A program made the translations under genes and the position numbers. 64,000 bases of DNA from contig JBGAQH010000007.1 in NCBI GenBank assembly GCA_044220875.1, positions 132,096-196,095 on the forward strand, given 5' to 3'. Below are positions 8,236 through 19,060 of the stretch, piece after piece. This DNA comes from JAEUIT01 sp044220875. Its GTDB lineage: Bacteria > Planctomycetota > Phycisphaerae > Phycisphaerales > SM1A02. The notes below the pieces were generated by a model. The model was not told the origin of the DNA. It saw only the letters and a list, made by a program, of their open reading frames with translations, and ran no database searches. The first letter of the stretch is position 1, and each line of letters starts with the position of its first letter.

Positions 8236-8820
8236 ATGCGCACCGCCGCCCGACTCGCCCTCGCCTCGCTCCTCGCCGCATCCGTCGCCGCACTCGCCGG
8301 TGTCGCCCCGCAGGGCGCTCCGCGCGGCGGGCAGGGGCAAGCCCCGAGCAAAGTGTTAGGCATCACCGCGTTCAGCTTCCTCGCTGGCACGTGGAGCGCG
8401 GAGACGGACTCCGGCATCGCCGAGGAGATGTGGAGCTCGCCCCGCGGCGAGTCGCTCATGGGCTGCTTCCGCTGGTGCGAGAAGGACGGCGCGACGAAGA
8501 TGGTCGAACTCCTCTCGATCGCCCGCGAGCGCGACGCGGTGCGCATGCGCATCCGCCACTTCAGCGACACGCTCGTCGCCAAGGAAGAGGCCGACAAGCC
8601 GATCACGCTCAAGCTCGAGCGCATGGTCGGCGAGACGTTCACCTTCCGCGGCGAGACCAACGCCGGCGACGTCGACACCATCGTCTACGACATGCGCAGC
8701 GACACGCTGGTCATCGACATCACGTTCAAGGCCGGAAGCAAGGGGCCGGGCGGCGGAGAAACCGGCGCCGCCGGGAAGATCCGCGCGCCGCTTCACTTCG
8801 AGATGCACAAGCTGAACTGA
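8236..8820 (+). CDS. Exported DUF6265-like protein
   Basis: A 194-residue protein from the ATG at 8236, chosen because GGAG lies eight bases upstream and a signal peptide starts here (RTAARLALASLLAASVAALA). An in-frame GTG at 8200 would add 12 proline-rich residues. The body matches the pattern of the lipocalin-like DUF6265 family: FLAGTWSAE, EEMWSSPRGESLMGCFRW, VELLSIARERDAVRMRIRHF, and a closing LHFEMHKLN. The function of the family is unknown. TATCGT about 40 bases upstream could be a promoter -10. Confidence 0.75.
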   Translation: MRTAARLALASLLAASVAALAGVAPQGAPRGGQGQAPSKVLGITAFSFLAGTWSAETDSGIAEEMWSSPRGESLMGCFRWCEKDGATKMVELLSIARERDAVRMRIRHFSDTLVAKEEADKPITLKLERMVGETFTFRGETNAGDVDTIVYDMRSDTLVIDITFKAGSKGPGGGETGAAGKIRAPLHFEMHKLN

Positions 8821-8850
8821 CGTCTCGGGCGGTCCCGGCCGCGGCAGCCA

Positions 8851-9405
8851 TCACCGCGATTCGCGATTGAGCGTCTTGTACATCTCGCGCTCGCCGCGGC
8901 CGCGGAGGGGATAGTCCTTCCGGAGCGGGAAACCCGGATAGTCCTTCCAGAGGAGGATCCGGCGAAGGTCCGGGTGGCCGCGGAAGCGGATGCCGAACAT
9001 GTCGAAGACCTCGCGCTCCATCCACTCGCCGCCCGGCCAGATGTCGGTGAGCGAGTCGACCTGGAGCGCCGGGTCGTCGGCCGCACCGGTCGTGTCCATT
9101 GAGGGGTCGAGGTAGACCTTGAGGGTCAGCCGCCGATCATGCTTGTGGCTGAGGAGGAGCCAGATGGTCGCGAACCGGCCGGGCTGCTTCACCGGATAGC
9201 CGAGGTAGTCGACCGCAGTGACGTCACTCAGGAAGTTGTAGGCACACTGCGGCTCGTCGCGGAGGAACCGGGCGATCTCCTTGGCCCGCTCCTTCGGCAC
9301 GATCACCGTGGTCTGCCCGCGGAACTCCGTGGCGAGGAACTTGACGTCTGGAAACGCCGCCTTGAGAACCGGAAGCGTCGGGTGGTCGAGATTCGGGGCT
9401 GCCAT
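8851..9405 (-). CDS. nuoC: NADH-quinone oxidoreductase subunit C
   Basis: A 184-residue protein of the 30-kDa complex I subunit family, part of the peripheral arm on the cytoplasmic side. The diagnostic segment GEWMEREVFDMFGIRFRGHP is intact, with LRRILLWKDYPGFPLRKDYP behind it. The N-terminal domain reads YNFLSDVTAVDYLGYP. No other nuo gene is next to it: purH lies upstream on the same strand and an unrelated gene converges downstream. A stand-alone nuoC means the rest of complex I is encoded elsewhere. TACACT ends ten bases before the ATG and there is no Shine-Dalgarno. Confidence 0.93.
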   Translation of the reverse strand: MAAPNLDHPTLPVLKAAFPDVKFLATEFRGQTTVIVPKERAKEIARFLRDEPQCAYNFLSDVTAVDYLGYPVKQPGRFATIWLLLSHKHDRRLTLKVYLDPSMDTTGAADDPALQVDSLTDIWPGGEWMEREVFDMFGIRFRGHPDLRRILLWKDYPGFPLRKDYPLRGRGEREMYKTLNRESR

Positions 9406-9415
9406 GGCGCGTCAG

Positions 9416-9421
9416 AGTGTA
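9416..9421 (-). promoter_or_regulatory. Candidate -10 element of nuoC
   Basis: TACACT on the minus strand ends ten bases before the nuoC ATG. No good -35 hexamer is seen. The short distance would make the transcript leaderless or nearly so. Confidence 0.3.
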
Positions 9422-9458
9422 GCGGAAGCGGGGTAGACCAGAGATGACGGCCACGCGC

Positions 9459-11072
<1,614 letters not shown>

Positions 11073-11080
11073 GGATGGCT

Positions 11081-11086
11081 AGCGTA
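11081..11086 (-). promoter_or_regulatory. Candidate -10 element of purH
   Basis: TACGCT on the minus strand ends eight bases before the purH ATG. No recognisable -35 hexamer or ribosome binding site is present, which fits a leaderless start. Confidence 0.35.
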
Positions 11087-11166
11087 CGAAACCCTCGCTC
11101 GGGCTGCGGCCGATCGGGCCCATTCCATCGGGGCCCAATCGATCGCGGCCCAATCGATAGGGGAGT

Positions 11167-12528
11167 TCAGTGCTTCTCGGCGGGTGCGCTCGTCGCATCG
11201 GTCGGGGGGATCGAGAGCGGCGGATCCTTGGCCGCGGCCTTCGCGCCGTCCTTGATCGCCGGAGCGGGCTTCATGAACTTCGGCGACAGGCGCAGGATGC
11301 GCCCATCGGCGGCGGTCGCAAAGATGTCACCGGCGAAGGGACCCTCGGTCACGAGCTGCAGCTCGGCGACCGAACCCAGGATGAAGGTCTTGTCGACGCT
11401 TCCGAGCCGCGGATCGACGAGCGTCAGGGTGTGGCTGCTCTGCTCCCACAGCGTGATCCGGTCGCCGGCGGCGGTGGTCACGATGCCGACCGGAATGCCG
11501 ACCACGTCAGCGTTCCGCCAGCGGACGTCGCCGTCGATCTTGGTGGTGTTGGCGTTGAAGCAGACCAGGCCCTCGCCGGGGACGAACTGCAGGACGACAT
11601 CGGCCATCGGGAAGGGCGGCGTCCGCAGCGCTGCCTGCGTGAAGTAGCGCCATCGAGTCTCGCCGGTCTTGATGTCAAAGGACCAGAGGTATTGGTCGAG
11701 CGACGCGACGTAGACGGCGTCCTCGCTCACCGCCGGCGACGCAAGCACGCCGCCGAAGGTGCGGCGAGCCCAGCGGCGCACCGCGGTGTCCTCGTCGAGG
11801 GCGAGAATCCCGCCGTGATCGCTTGCGGCGATGATCGCGCCGTCACCGTGGGCAAGTGAGCCGCGCACGGTGCTGTCGAGGGAATTGGCCCGCCACTCGT
11901 GACCGATGATCGCGTGGTGCCAGACGATCTGGCCGCCGAGCGTGCCGTAGATGAGGAACTTCCCGACGTGCAGCGGCGTGGTGGTCGGGAGCTTCGCGAA
12001 GTTCTGCCGCGAGGCGGTCGCGCCATTCGAGCCGTCGAGGACAAAGCACTCGGTGTCGGTCGAGACGTAGACACGCCCTTCGACGGTCGGCTGACGGTTG
12101 CCGTTGGTGGTCGCGAAGGTCGGCGTCTCGATCCAGTCGACGCCGCGGAAGATGTCAACCGGGCTGCCGACCGAGACGCGCCAGACCTGCTGGCCGTCGC
12201 TTGGGCGAAGACGGGCGACGCTGTTGGCGGCATCGACCGCAAAGATCGCGTCGCCCGCGAGATGGGTGTGCTGGAACGGCGTCGACTTGAGAAGCGGGAG
12301 CCGGGACTGCCAGAGGATTCGGTAGCCGAGATCAGCGGCTGCGGCCGGGCCGATCACGTACTCCTGTTCGACCTTCGCCGCCAGCGCCTCGAGCTTGGCC
12401 TTGTTTTCGGGCGTCGTGCCCCCGGACTGTTCGGCACCCTCCGCGATCGCGGCCGGCGCGGCAAGCGCGGGGCTGGCGAGGAGCAGGGTCGTGATGGCAG
12501 TGAGGGCGAGCGGGTGACGGGAAGTCAT
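11167..12528 (-). CDS. Exported PQQ-type beta-propeller protein
   Basis: A 453-residue protein. The start is placed at the ATG at 12528, where a clear signal peptide begins (TSRHPLALTAITTLLLASPA); the longer open frame adds 53 residues of non-exported character. The mature part shows propeller blades of the PQQ/pyrrolo-quinoline repeat type: IFAVDAANSVARLRPSDGQQ, VYVSTDTECFVLDGSNG, ILALDEDTAVRRWARR, VYVASLDQYLWSFDIKTGET and GRILRLSPK. No catalytic domain accompanies them, so it is more likely a BamB-like scaffold or structural protein than a dehydrogenase. The C-terminal 45 residues are Ala/Lys/Pro-rich. Confidence 0.75.
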   Translation of the reverse strand: MTSRHPLALTAITTLLLASPALAAPAAIAEGAEQSGGTTPENKAKLEALAAKVEQEYVIGPAAAADLGYRILWQSRLPLLKSTPFQHTHLAGDAIFAVDAANSVARLRPSDGQQVWRVSVGSPVDIFRGVDWIETPTFATTNGNRQPTVEGRVYVSTDTECFVLDGSNGATASRQNFAKLPTTTPLHVGKFLIYGTLGGQIVWHHAIIGHEWRANSLDSTVRGSLAHGDGAIIAASDHGGILALDEDTAVRRWARRTFGGVLASPAVSEDAVYVASLDQYLWSFDIKTGETRWRYFTQAALRTPPFPMADVVLQFVPGEGLVCFNANTTKIDGDVRWRNADVVGIPVGIVTTAAGDRITLWEQSSHTLTLVDPRLGSVDKTFILGSVAELQLVTEGPFAGDIFATAADGRILRLSPKFMKPAPAIKDGAKAAAKDPPLSIPPTDATSAPAEKH

Positions 12529-12710
12529 CGTGGAGCGGCTCCGGTTCCGTGGCCGATGCGGAGTCGAATCGGCGAACCGTGGAGTATCAAGGTTGAGCGG
12601 CTCAAGCGTCAAGGAGCCGGACCAAGAAAAGGAGCGAGCTGGCGCGTTCCGTCGCTCGAATTGGGGGGCGACGCCGAGCCGTGGCACGCGCGCCGCCGTC
12701 GCGAATCGAC

Positions 12711-12716
12711 TAGTCT
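12711..12716 (+). promoter_or_regulatory. Candidate -10 element of ribE
   Basis: TAGTCT ends six bases before the riboflavin synthase ATG. No ribosome binding site is visible between them. No FMN riboswitch fold was recognised upstream. Confidence 0.3.
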
Positions 12717-12722
12717 TTCCGC

Positions 12723-13430
12723 ATGTTCACGGGATTGGTCCAGCACGTGGGCGTGATCGCGGAGCGCCGGGAGTCCGCGGCCGGCGCCGAGCTCTCGATC
12801 GTTGTGGGGGCAACCGCCGCGGGTGCGTGGCCTCCGGCAGATGCCCCGTCGCCGACGGCAGCTCCCGGGTCGCATCTCCCCGTGATGCCACTGACCCTTG
12901 GCGAGTCGATCGCCGTCAACGGCTGCTGCCTGACGCTTGCCCGACTTGCGCCCGCGAACCCGTCCGCCAGCGAACGCCTGGGTGGCGGCCCGGCCGGTCG
13001 TCTCCTCGGGTTTGACGTGATCCACCAGACGCTTCGGGTCACGAATCTCGGCCGCCTCGTTCTCGGCGCGCGGGTGAACTTGGAGCGTTCGGCGACGCCG
13101 GCGACGCTTCTGGGGGGGCACATCGTCCAAGGCCACGTCGATGGGCTCGGCATCGTCGATGCGGTCCTCCGCGAAGGCGGCGAGTGGCGGGTGCGAGTAT
13201 CGCCGCCGCGCGAGCAGATGCGATACCTGCACGACAAGGGTTCCGTGGCGATGGACGGCATCTCCCTGACCGTCGCCGCGATCGATGATGTCGCTGGCAC
13301 CTTCGACGTCTGTCTGATCCCCGAGACGCTCGCGCGCACCACGCTCGGCGAGCGACAGCGCGGTGACGCGGTGCATCTCGAGATGGATTGCCTCGCGAAG
13401 ATGATGGCTCGGCTCGTGAGTCAGCGCTGA
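12723..13430 (+). CDS. ribE: Riboflavin synthase, alpha subunit
   Basis: A 235-residue protein that dismutates two 6,7-dimethyl-8-ribityllumazine molecules to riboflavin. It has the start MFTGLVQHVGVI and two lumazine-binding barrels: GESIAVNGCCLTLARL with GGHIVQGHVDGLG, and KGSVAMDGISLTVAAIDD with IPETLARTTLGERQRGD. Family members are usually near 200 residues. The extra length is an Ala/Pro-rich insertion at about residues 35-55 and another at 80-97 in the first barrel, both in loop positions. No other rib gene is adjacent. Confidence 0.95.
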   Translation: MFTGLVQHVGVIAERRESAAGAELSIVVGATAAGAWPPADAPSPTAAPGSHLPVMPLTLGESIAVNGCCLTLARLAPANPSASERLGGGPAGRLLGFDVIHQTLRVTNLGRLVLGARVNLERSATPATLLGGHIVQGHVDGLGIVDAVLREGGEWRVRVSPPREQMRYLHDKGSVAMDGISLTVAAIDDVAGTFDVCLIPETLARTTLGERQRGDAVHLEMDCLAKMMARLVSQR

Positions 13431-13461
13431 GGTCGATCGCACCGTCCGGTGCCGATGGCCG

Positions 13462-13498
13462 GCACTGATGCGGCCGCATCGGCCGCGCACATCAGTGC
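13462..13498 (+). terminator. Hairpin downstream of ribE
   Basis: A perfect 9-bp stem, GCACTGATG (13462-13470) with CATCAGTGC (13490-13498), encloses a GC-rich inner part (CGGCC and GGCCG) that can extend it. It starts 31 bases after the ribE stop and no T-run follows. It may act as a terminator or an mRNA-stabilising hairpin. Confidence 0.45.
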
Positions 13499-13603
13499 AG
13501 CCGCGGAAAAAGGACGTTGATTCCGGGTAGCGTTCAGAGGCCCGCGCGAGGCGTCGATAGATCCGGGGATTTCCCCTGACTCCTGAGACGGAGACGTCGA
13601 TCG

Positions 13604-16078
13604 ATGCCGACCTCGCACCCGCGGCCCCACGACAACCACCGACCGGACGAAATCGCGCGACAGGCCGCAGCCTGGGTCGAGAGCGCACCGCTGGCCGCAT
13701 TCGCCTGCGACGCGACCGGCGCGATCGTCGCGTTCAACCAGGGTGCGGTCACGATCTGGGGTCGCACGCCGCGCTGCGGTGAACCGGGCGATGGTCTCAT
13801 CGCCGCGATGCGGCCCACGACGGCACGCGATGACGGCGTCGAATCGGGTGCGTGCACGCTGGTCACCGCGCTCCGCGGCGCACGGCCGATCGTCGGCGAG
13901 GAATGGGCGATCGAGCGGCCGGACGGTTCGCGCCGCCTGGTGGTGGTTCACGCCAAGCAGCTCTTCGATCGCGAGGGTCGCGTCGGCGGCGCGGTCGCAT
14001 CACTCCACGATGTCACCGACCGTCGCGCCGCGGAAGAGACGCTGCGCACGACCGCCCAGCGCGCCGAGGCCACCCTGCGAAGCGCTCGGGAGATCTTCGA
14101 GCACGATCCCCACTGCGTGAAGATCGTCGACGTCGAGGGATTCCTGATCGACATGAACCCCGCGGGCATTGCGGCCATCGAGGCTCGCTCGCTGGCGGAC
14201 GTGCTCGGAGCTTCGACGGTGGGCATCGTTGCTCCGGAGTATCGACGGGCCTACCTCGCCTCACTCAACGAGGCCGCGGCCAACGGGCAGAGCCATGCCG
14301 AGTTCGAGATCATCGGCTTTCGCGGCACGCGCCGCCGCATGGAGCACAAGGCCGTGCGGCTGCTCGGACAGAGCTCGGTGCACGGCGGTCCGGTGATCAT
14401 GGCCGTCGCCCGGGACATCACGGCCCAGCGCGAGGCGGAGGCCGAGAACCGGATGCTCGCCGAGGCCGTCCGACGCTGCCCCAACGGCGCCATCGTGACC
14501 GATGCCCATGGCCGCGTCATGTGGGCGAATGAGGGCTTCGAGCGGATGTCGGGGTATGTGCTGGCGGAGATTCGGGGCCGAAAGCCCCGCGAATTCCTGC
14601 ACGGACCGGAAACGGACTCGGCGGAATCCGCCCGCGTCGGGACGGCGGTGCGACAGGGCCAGGGCTGCGTCGCTGACCTCGTCAACTACGCCAAGGACGG
14701 TCGCCGCTACATCGTTCGGGTCGAGATCGAGCCGCTGCGCGGCGCTGACGGGCATGTGACGGGCTTCATGGCGATCGAATCGGACATCACCGTCGAGGTC
14801 GAGCGCGAGGCGGCCCTGCGCGAGGCCCGTCACAACGCCGAGGCGGCGAGCCAGAGCAAGAGCGAGTTCCTCGCCAACATGAGCCATGAGATCCGCACGC
14901 CGATGACCGCGATCCTCGGGTACGCGGAGCTGCTCGTCGAGCGCGGCGATCGGGCCCCGAGCGCCGCCGAGCGCACAAGCCACATCGAGACGATTCGCCG
15001 CAACGGCGAACACCTTCTGGCGATCATCAACGACATCCTCGACGTCTCGAAGATCGAGGCGGGGAAGATGACCGTCGAGGCGGTCGGCGTGCGCGTGGAG
15101 ACGGTCGTCGGGGACGTGATCGCCCTCCTCGCCGAGAGCGCCGCGACGAAGGGCATCGAGCTCTCCTCCTCCTTCGCGACATCGTTTCCCGAGACGATCA
15201 CCACGGATCCGATTCGGCTTCGGCAGATTCTCGTGAACCTGGTCGGCAATGCGATCAAGTTCACGCCCGCCGGCAGCGTGCGCGTCACGGTGCTGCACGA
15301 GCCCGAGGGGGCCGGGCGGCTGCGCTTCGACGTGGTCGACACCGGCATCGGCATCGAATCCGGGCGCCTGGCCTGCCTGTTCCAGGCGTTCGTGCAGGCC
15401 GACTCGTCGACGACCCGGCGCTTCGGCGGCACGGGCCTGGGCCTGCGCATCAGCAAGCGGCTGGCGTGCATGCTCGGCGGCGACATCACCGTCGTGAGCG
15501 AGCCCGGTCGGGGAAGCACGTTCTCGCTCACCGTCGCGACCGGACCGATCGGAGCGACGGCGATGATCGAACCGACCGCCGCGCGCTCGGGCCAGCCCGA
15601 GGCCTGCGGCGCCCCGCGCGGCCCGACGGCGACGGCGGAGGAGGAGCGTCCGCTGCAGGGCGTTCGCATCCTGCTCGCCGAGGACGGGCCGGACAACCAG
15701 CGGCTCATTTCGCACCATCTCCGGCGCGCCGGCGCCGAGGTGCACACCGTCGAGAACGGACGCCTGGCGGTCGAGGCGATGACCTCGGACGGCTCCGTCG
15801 ACGGGAACCTCCTCGTACCCCCGCCCTTTGACCTCATCCTCACCGACATGCAGATGCCGGAGATGGACGGCTATGCGTCGACGAGACTCCTGCGCTCGAA
15901 GGGCTGTCGGCTTCCGATCGTGGCCCTCACCGCCCATGCGATGAGCGGCGACGCCGCCCGGTGCCGCGAGGCGGGATGCAGCGACTATGCGACGAAGCCG
16001 ATCGACCGGCAGGGGCTGCTCGCGGCCTGCGCCGAGGCGATCCGCCGATCCGCGCGGCGTCCCCGGCTCGCCGCCTGA
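13604..16078 (+). CDS. Hybrid sensor histidine kinase with PAS domains and receiver
   Basis: An 824-residue protein with no transmembrane segment, so probably a cytoplasmic sensor. Three PAS-type domains come first (near residues 20-140, 160-285 and 290-410), for example MWANEGFERMSGY in the third. The HisKA domain has H428 in ANMSHEIRTPMTAILGYAEL. The ATPase domain has RQILVNLVGNAIKFT (N box), DTGIGI and FGGTGLGL (G boxes). A C-terminal receiver domain starts at about residue 686 (ILLAEDGPDNQ) with phospho-acceptor D748 in LILTDMQMPEMDGY and Lys in ATKPID. GGAGACG lies upstream of the ATG. It converges with an RsbU-like phosphatase gene, a possible functional link. Confidence 0.93.
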   Translation: MPTSHPRPHDNHRPDEIARQAAAWVESAPLAAFACDATGAIVAFNQGAVTIWGRTPRCGEPGDGLIAAMRPTTARDDGVESGACTLVTALRGARPIVGEEWAIERPDGSRRLVVVHAKQLFDREGRVGGAVASLHDVTDRRAAEETLRTTAQRAEATLRSAREIFEHDPHCVKIVDVEGFLIDMNPAGIAAIEARSLADVLGASTVGIVAPEYRRAYLASLNEAAANGQSHAEFEIIGFRGTRRRMEHKAVRLLGQSSVHGGPVIMAVARDITAQREAEAENRMLAEAVRRCPNGAIVTDAHGRVMWANEGFERMSGYVLAEIRGRKPREFLHGPETDSAESARVGTAVRQGQGCVADLVNYAKDGRRYIVRVEIEPLRGADGHVTGFMAIESDITVEVEREAALREARHNAEAASQSKSEFLANMSHEIRTPMTAILGYAELLVERGDRAPSAAERTSHIETIRRNGEHLLAIINDILDVSKIEAGKMTVEAVGVRVETVVGDVIALLAESAATKGIELSSSFATSFPETITTDPIRLRQILVNLVGNAIKFTPAGSVRVTVLHEPEGAGRLRFDVVDTGIGIESGRLACLFQAFVQADSSTTRRFGGTGLGLRISKRLACMLGGDITVVSEPGRGSTFSLTVATGPIGATAMIEPTAARSGQPEACGAPRGPTATAEEERPLQGVRILLAEDGPDNQRLISHHLRRAGAEVHTVENGRLAVEAMTSDGSVDGNLLVPPPFDLILTDMQMPEMDGYASTRLLRSKGCRLPIVALTAHAMSGDAARCREAGCSDYATKPIDRQGLLAACAEAIRRSARRPRLAA

Positions 16079-16091
16079 GGCGAGCGAAGCG

Positions 16092-17327
16092 TTAGGCGGC
16101 GGCCCGCAGCGAATGGGCCGTCGCGTGGACCAGCACCATCGTGCAGTCGTCCGAGCGGTGGAGCGAGCCGCACTCGGCGTCGAGCCGGTGGCCGATCAGC
16201 TCAATCGCCTCCTCGGCGTGGTGCGTCTCGCGCAGCCGCGCGAACTCCTCGAGGTAGCGGGGGAGGATCGCCGGAGCGTCCATCTGGTCGGTGCCGTCGC
16301 GGAACGCCTGCTCGAAGCCGTCGGAGTGGAAGAGCACCCTGTCGTCGGGGGCGAGCTCGATCATCGTCTCCTCGAACTCCTGGGTGAGATGGAGTCCGAG
16401 CAGCGGACCGGACATCGGCAGGACGCGGATGCCGAGCGAGCGGGAGAGGACCAGCGGCGGGGGGCCGCCGGCGCTGGCGATGCGCATGGTGCGGTCCCGG
16501 CAGTCCACGATCGCATACATCGCCGCGGCGTAGCGGCCCATCCGTCCCTGGCGGGCGGCCATGGTGCTGTTGAGTCGCGACAGGGCCTCGGCCGGCGGAA
16601 GGACGCGCTCGACCTGGCCATGGCGGTCGCCGAAGCGGTCCTTGGTTTCAAGCGCCCGGCAGAGGAGCATCGCCTGCAGCGCGGCGGGCACGCCATGGCC
16701 GACGGCATCGGCGAGGAAGACGCCGACGCGGCGCTCGTCGAGGCGCACGATGTCGTAGATGTCGCCGGACACCGCTGACGCCGGGCGCCAGAGGGCGCTG
16801 AACTCGACGCCGTCGATGGTCGGCGCGAGTCGCGGCAGGAACTCCTGCTGGACGAGGGAGGCCATCTGCAGTTCCTCGTCGAGTCGGGTGATCTCCGCCT
16901 GTACGCCATCGGCAACGCGCTCGACGAGCCGGAGCTCGCGCTCCAGGGCACGGAGGTCGTCGGTGCGAATGAGATAGGCAAGCGTCGCTGCCGCGATGCA
17001 GGCGTCGGCCGTGTCCGGCGGCAGCCGAAGGCAGCCGCGCGGCGGCGCGGTCGGGGTGAGCTCGTCGATGAGGACCAGCGGCGTCGAGCGCAGGCCAGCT
17101 TCGTCCAGCAGGGCGACGATGGCGCTGTCGTCCGCGTCGGCGCAGAGGACGACCGCGGCGTCGACATCGCGCAGGGTGAGGCCTGGCCGCCAGGGCTCGA
17201 ACCAGATCGCCAGGGAGGCCGGACCGCCATCGCCCCAGGCCGACGACGCGATGCCGTCGACGAGCGACTCACCGCGAGCGCGGTGCTCCTCCCGGGCCAA
17301 GACGATAATCGTGCGGGAATCGGCCAT
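16092..17327 (-). CDS. RsbU-type PP2C serine/threonine phosphatase with degenerate receiver
   Basis: A 411-residue protein. Residues 1-130 look like a receiver-type alpha/beta domain (AVVLCADADDSAIVALL, TPLVLIDEL). A coiled coil follows (residues 140-165: LERELRLVERVADGVQAEIT). The SpoIIE/RsbU phosphatase domain then has MASLVQQEFLPRLAPTIDGV, the metal-binding SGDIYDIVRLDE, VFLADAVGHGVPAAL, RYAAAMYAIVD, and DDRVLFHSDGFEQAF with SDDCTMV at the end. Such enzymes dephosphorylate anti-anti-sigma factors in partner-switching pathways. No anti-sigma pair is encoded in the window. The upstream hybrid kinase converges on it with 13 bases between stops. Confidence 0.88.
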   Translation of the reverse strand: MADSRTIIVLAREEHRARGESLVDGIASSAWGDGGPASLAIWFEPWRPGLTLRDVDAAVVLCADADDSAIVALLDEAGLRSTPLVLIDELTPTAPPRGCLRLPPDTADACIAAATLAYLIRTDDLRALERELRLVERVADGVQAEITRLDEELQMASLVQQEFLPRLAPTIDGVEFSALWRPASAVSGDIYDIVRLDERRVGVFLADAVGHGVPAALQAMLLCRALETKDRFGDRHGQVERVLPPAEALSRLNSTMAARQGRMGRYAAAMYAIVDCRDRTMRIASAGGPPPLVLSRSLGIRVLPMSGPLLGLHLTQEFEETMIELAPDDRVLFHSDGFEQAFRDGTDQMDAPAILPRYLEEFARLRETHHAEEAIELIGHRLDAECGSLHRSDDCTMVLVHATAHSLRAAA

Positions 17328-17404
17328 ACGAAGCGCATCGACGTCCGCCGCTCCCGCGCATCGGCGCGCGAACAGCGACCTCGAAACCGCTTCGACGCAT
17401 CGAC

Positions 17405-17953
17405 TTACTTGGCGAGAGCCTTGAGCCGGGCCAGGTCAAGCTGGATCTTCGTCCCGCGCTTGATGCCGAGTGTGTCGAATGTTCCGGGGCGAACCTCGAT
17501 CGCGAACTGGCAGGGCGTGCCCGAGTTGTACTTGGTGAGCCGGCTCCCGTAGGCCTGTTCCGACTCGTCCTTGCCCTGCGGCGCTTCCTTCTTCATGGTG
17601 TGGACGGCGGTCACCACGCCGAGCCCGTCGAGAAAGGCGATGTCGAGGTCGATGGTGCAGCCGCGCATCCAGAAGTAGCGGGACTCCTGATTCGCGAAGA
17701 TGAAGAGCATGCCGCCGTCCTCGGGCAGTTCCGCGACCCCGCCGAGTCCCTGGGCCCGCTCCTTGTCGTTGAGGGCGAGCTTCAGCTTGAAGGTCTTCGT
17801 CGCCTTGGGCCCGGCGATGGTGAGCGTCTCGTGGTCCTTCGGTCCGTCGGGCTCGCATCCGGCGATCGCGCCGAGCACGACCGCGCCCAGCGACGCCGAC
17901 AGGGCCAGGGAGGCGGCGAGCGGGGTTCCGCGGTCGGAGTTGAGTCGGCTCAT
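17405..17953 (-). CDS. DUF192-family lipoprotein
   Basis: A 182-residue protein. The start is the ATG at 17953, whose last two bases overlap the TGA of gluQRS (ATGA), so the two are translationally coupled. Residues 1-33 form a lipoprotein signal with lipobox GAIAGC. The DUF192 domain follows: TIAGPKATKTFKLKLALND, RAQGLGG, GMLFIFANQESRYFWMRGC, DIAFLDGLGVV, and IEVRPGTFDTLGI near the end. The family is exported and small; its function is not established, though a link to envelope or carbohydrate structures has been suggested. Confidence 0.85.
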   Translation of the reverse strand: MSRLNSDRGTPLAASLALSASLGAVVLGAIAGCEPDGPKDHETLTIAGPKATKTFKLKLALNDKERAQGLGGVAELPEDGGMLFIFANQESRYFWMRGCTIDLDIAFLDGLGVVTAVHTMKKEAPQGKDESEQAYGSRLTKYNSGTPCQFAIEVRPGTFDTLGIKRGTKIQLDLARLKALAK

Positions 17954-18963
17954 GGTGCGAGCAGCCATCGGATCGATTCCTCGGTGACGACGCAATGCGT
18001 CGGACGTGTGCGTTCGGCGGAGTCCCGTTCGCGGGCAACGAGCGCCCGTAGCGTATCGGGGGTGACCCGCACCCGGAAGTCGTCGAGCGAGCATTCGTGC
18101 GGCTCGCTCAGGAAGCCGCACCACGTCGCGAGCAGCCCGAGAACCCGCTCGCGGCGTACGCCCGCGGCGCGCAGCGACGCGAGACTCGTGTCGTCATGGC
18201 GCTTGGCGAGGCGGCGCCCGTCGGCGGCGTAGACGAGCGGCAGGTGCCACCAGCGCGGCGGAGCGTGGCCGAGCGCGCGATAGAGAAGCTGCTGGCGGGC
18301 CGCGCTGGCCAGGAGGTCGTCGCCGCGGACGACGTCGGTGATCCCCTGATGCATGTCGTCGGTGACCACCGCGAGCTGATAGGAGGGAACGCCGAGCTTC
18401 ATCCAGACCAGGAAGTCGCCGACCTCACTGCCCGGGTCGAATGTGAGCGTGCCGTGCAGCTCGTCGACGACGTGCTCAGGCCCGGGTTCGACGAGCAGCC
18501 GGTGATTCACCATCTCGTCGTCGAATCGAAACGCGTCGGGGCCGGGACGAAGGCTTGGCGGGAAGCGCGTCTCGCCATCCTCGCGGTGCGGAGCGCTCGC
18601 CGCGGTGCGCACGTCCTTGCGCGACCGCTCGCAGCGGAAGATCCGTCCGGCGGCGCCGAGCTTGCGCATGGCGTGGGCGAAGCGTTCGCGATGCTCGCTC
18701 TGCACATGCTCGACGCCGTCGTGATCGAGTCCGAGCCACTCGAGAGCGGCGCGGGTCTCGTCGATCGCGCCGGGCTTCACCCGCTCGCCGTCGAGGTCCT
18801 CCATGCGGAGGAGGATTTCCCACCCGAGATTGCGTGCCAGGGCCCAGGTCAGCAGGAAGGTGCGGGCGTTTCCCAGGTGGAGCCCCCCCGTCGGCGAGGG
18901 CGCGAGCCGCGTCCTTCGCGCTGCGGGCATTGGTGCGGGGTGCGGCGTCGGGGCGTCGGTCAT
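17950..18963 (-). CDS. gluQRS: Glutamyl-Q tRNA(Asp) synthetase
   Basis: A 337-residue protein from the ATG at 18963; the longer open frame would overlap the divergent carbinolamine dehydratase gene. It is a truncated glutamyl-tRNA synthetase catalytic domain without an anticodon-binding domain, the hallmark of GluQRS, which attaches glutamate to queuosine in tRNA-Asp. The class I motifs are RLAPSPTGGLHLGNARTFLL (HIGH-like) and DGRRLAKRHDD (KMSKS-like). YQLAVVTDDMHQGITDVVRG is typical of the Glx family. It forms an operon with the DUF192 lipoprotein through a 4-base overlap. No queuosine synthesis gene is nearby. Confidence 0.9.
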   Translation of the reverse strand: MTDAPTPHPAPMPAARRTRLAPSPTGGLHLGNARTFLLTWALARNLGWEILLRMEDLDGERVKPGAIDETRAALEWLGLDHDGVEHVQSEHRERFAHAMRKLGAAGRIFRCERSRKDVRTAASAPHREDGETRFPPSLRPGPDAFRFDDEMVNHRLLVEPGPEHVVDELHGTLTFDPGSEVGDFLVWMKLGVPSYQLAVVTDDMHQGITDVVRGDDLLASAARQQLLYRALGHAPPRWWHLPLVYAADGRRLAKRHDDTSLASLRAAGVRRERVLGLLATWCGFLSEPHECSLDDFRVRVTPDTLRALVARERDSAERTRPTHCVVTEESIRWLLAP

Positions 18964-19042
18964 GACCTGCGTGGTGGGAGCGAGGGGAACGGCCTCGAGT
19001 CCGGCGGCGGGGTCGCGGACCTCGGCGCAGAAGGGGGCACGG

Positions 19043-19048
19043 TATAGT
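19043..19048 (+). promoter_or_regulatory. Candidate -10 element of the carbinolamine dehydratase gene
   Basis: TATAGT ends 12 bases before the ATG at 19061, in the gap between divergent genes. No clear -35 hexamer lies at 16-18 bases upstream. Confidence 0.45.
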
Positions 19049-19060
19049 GAGTCCGCACCC

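Noticed and set aside
14261..15937. 558-codon minus-strand frame
   Set aside because: It is the antisense shadow of the hybrid histidine kinase gene.
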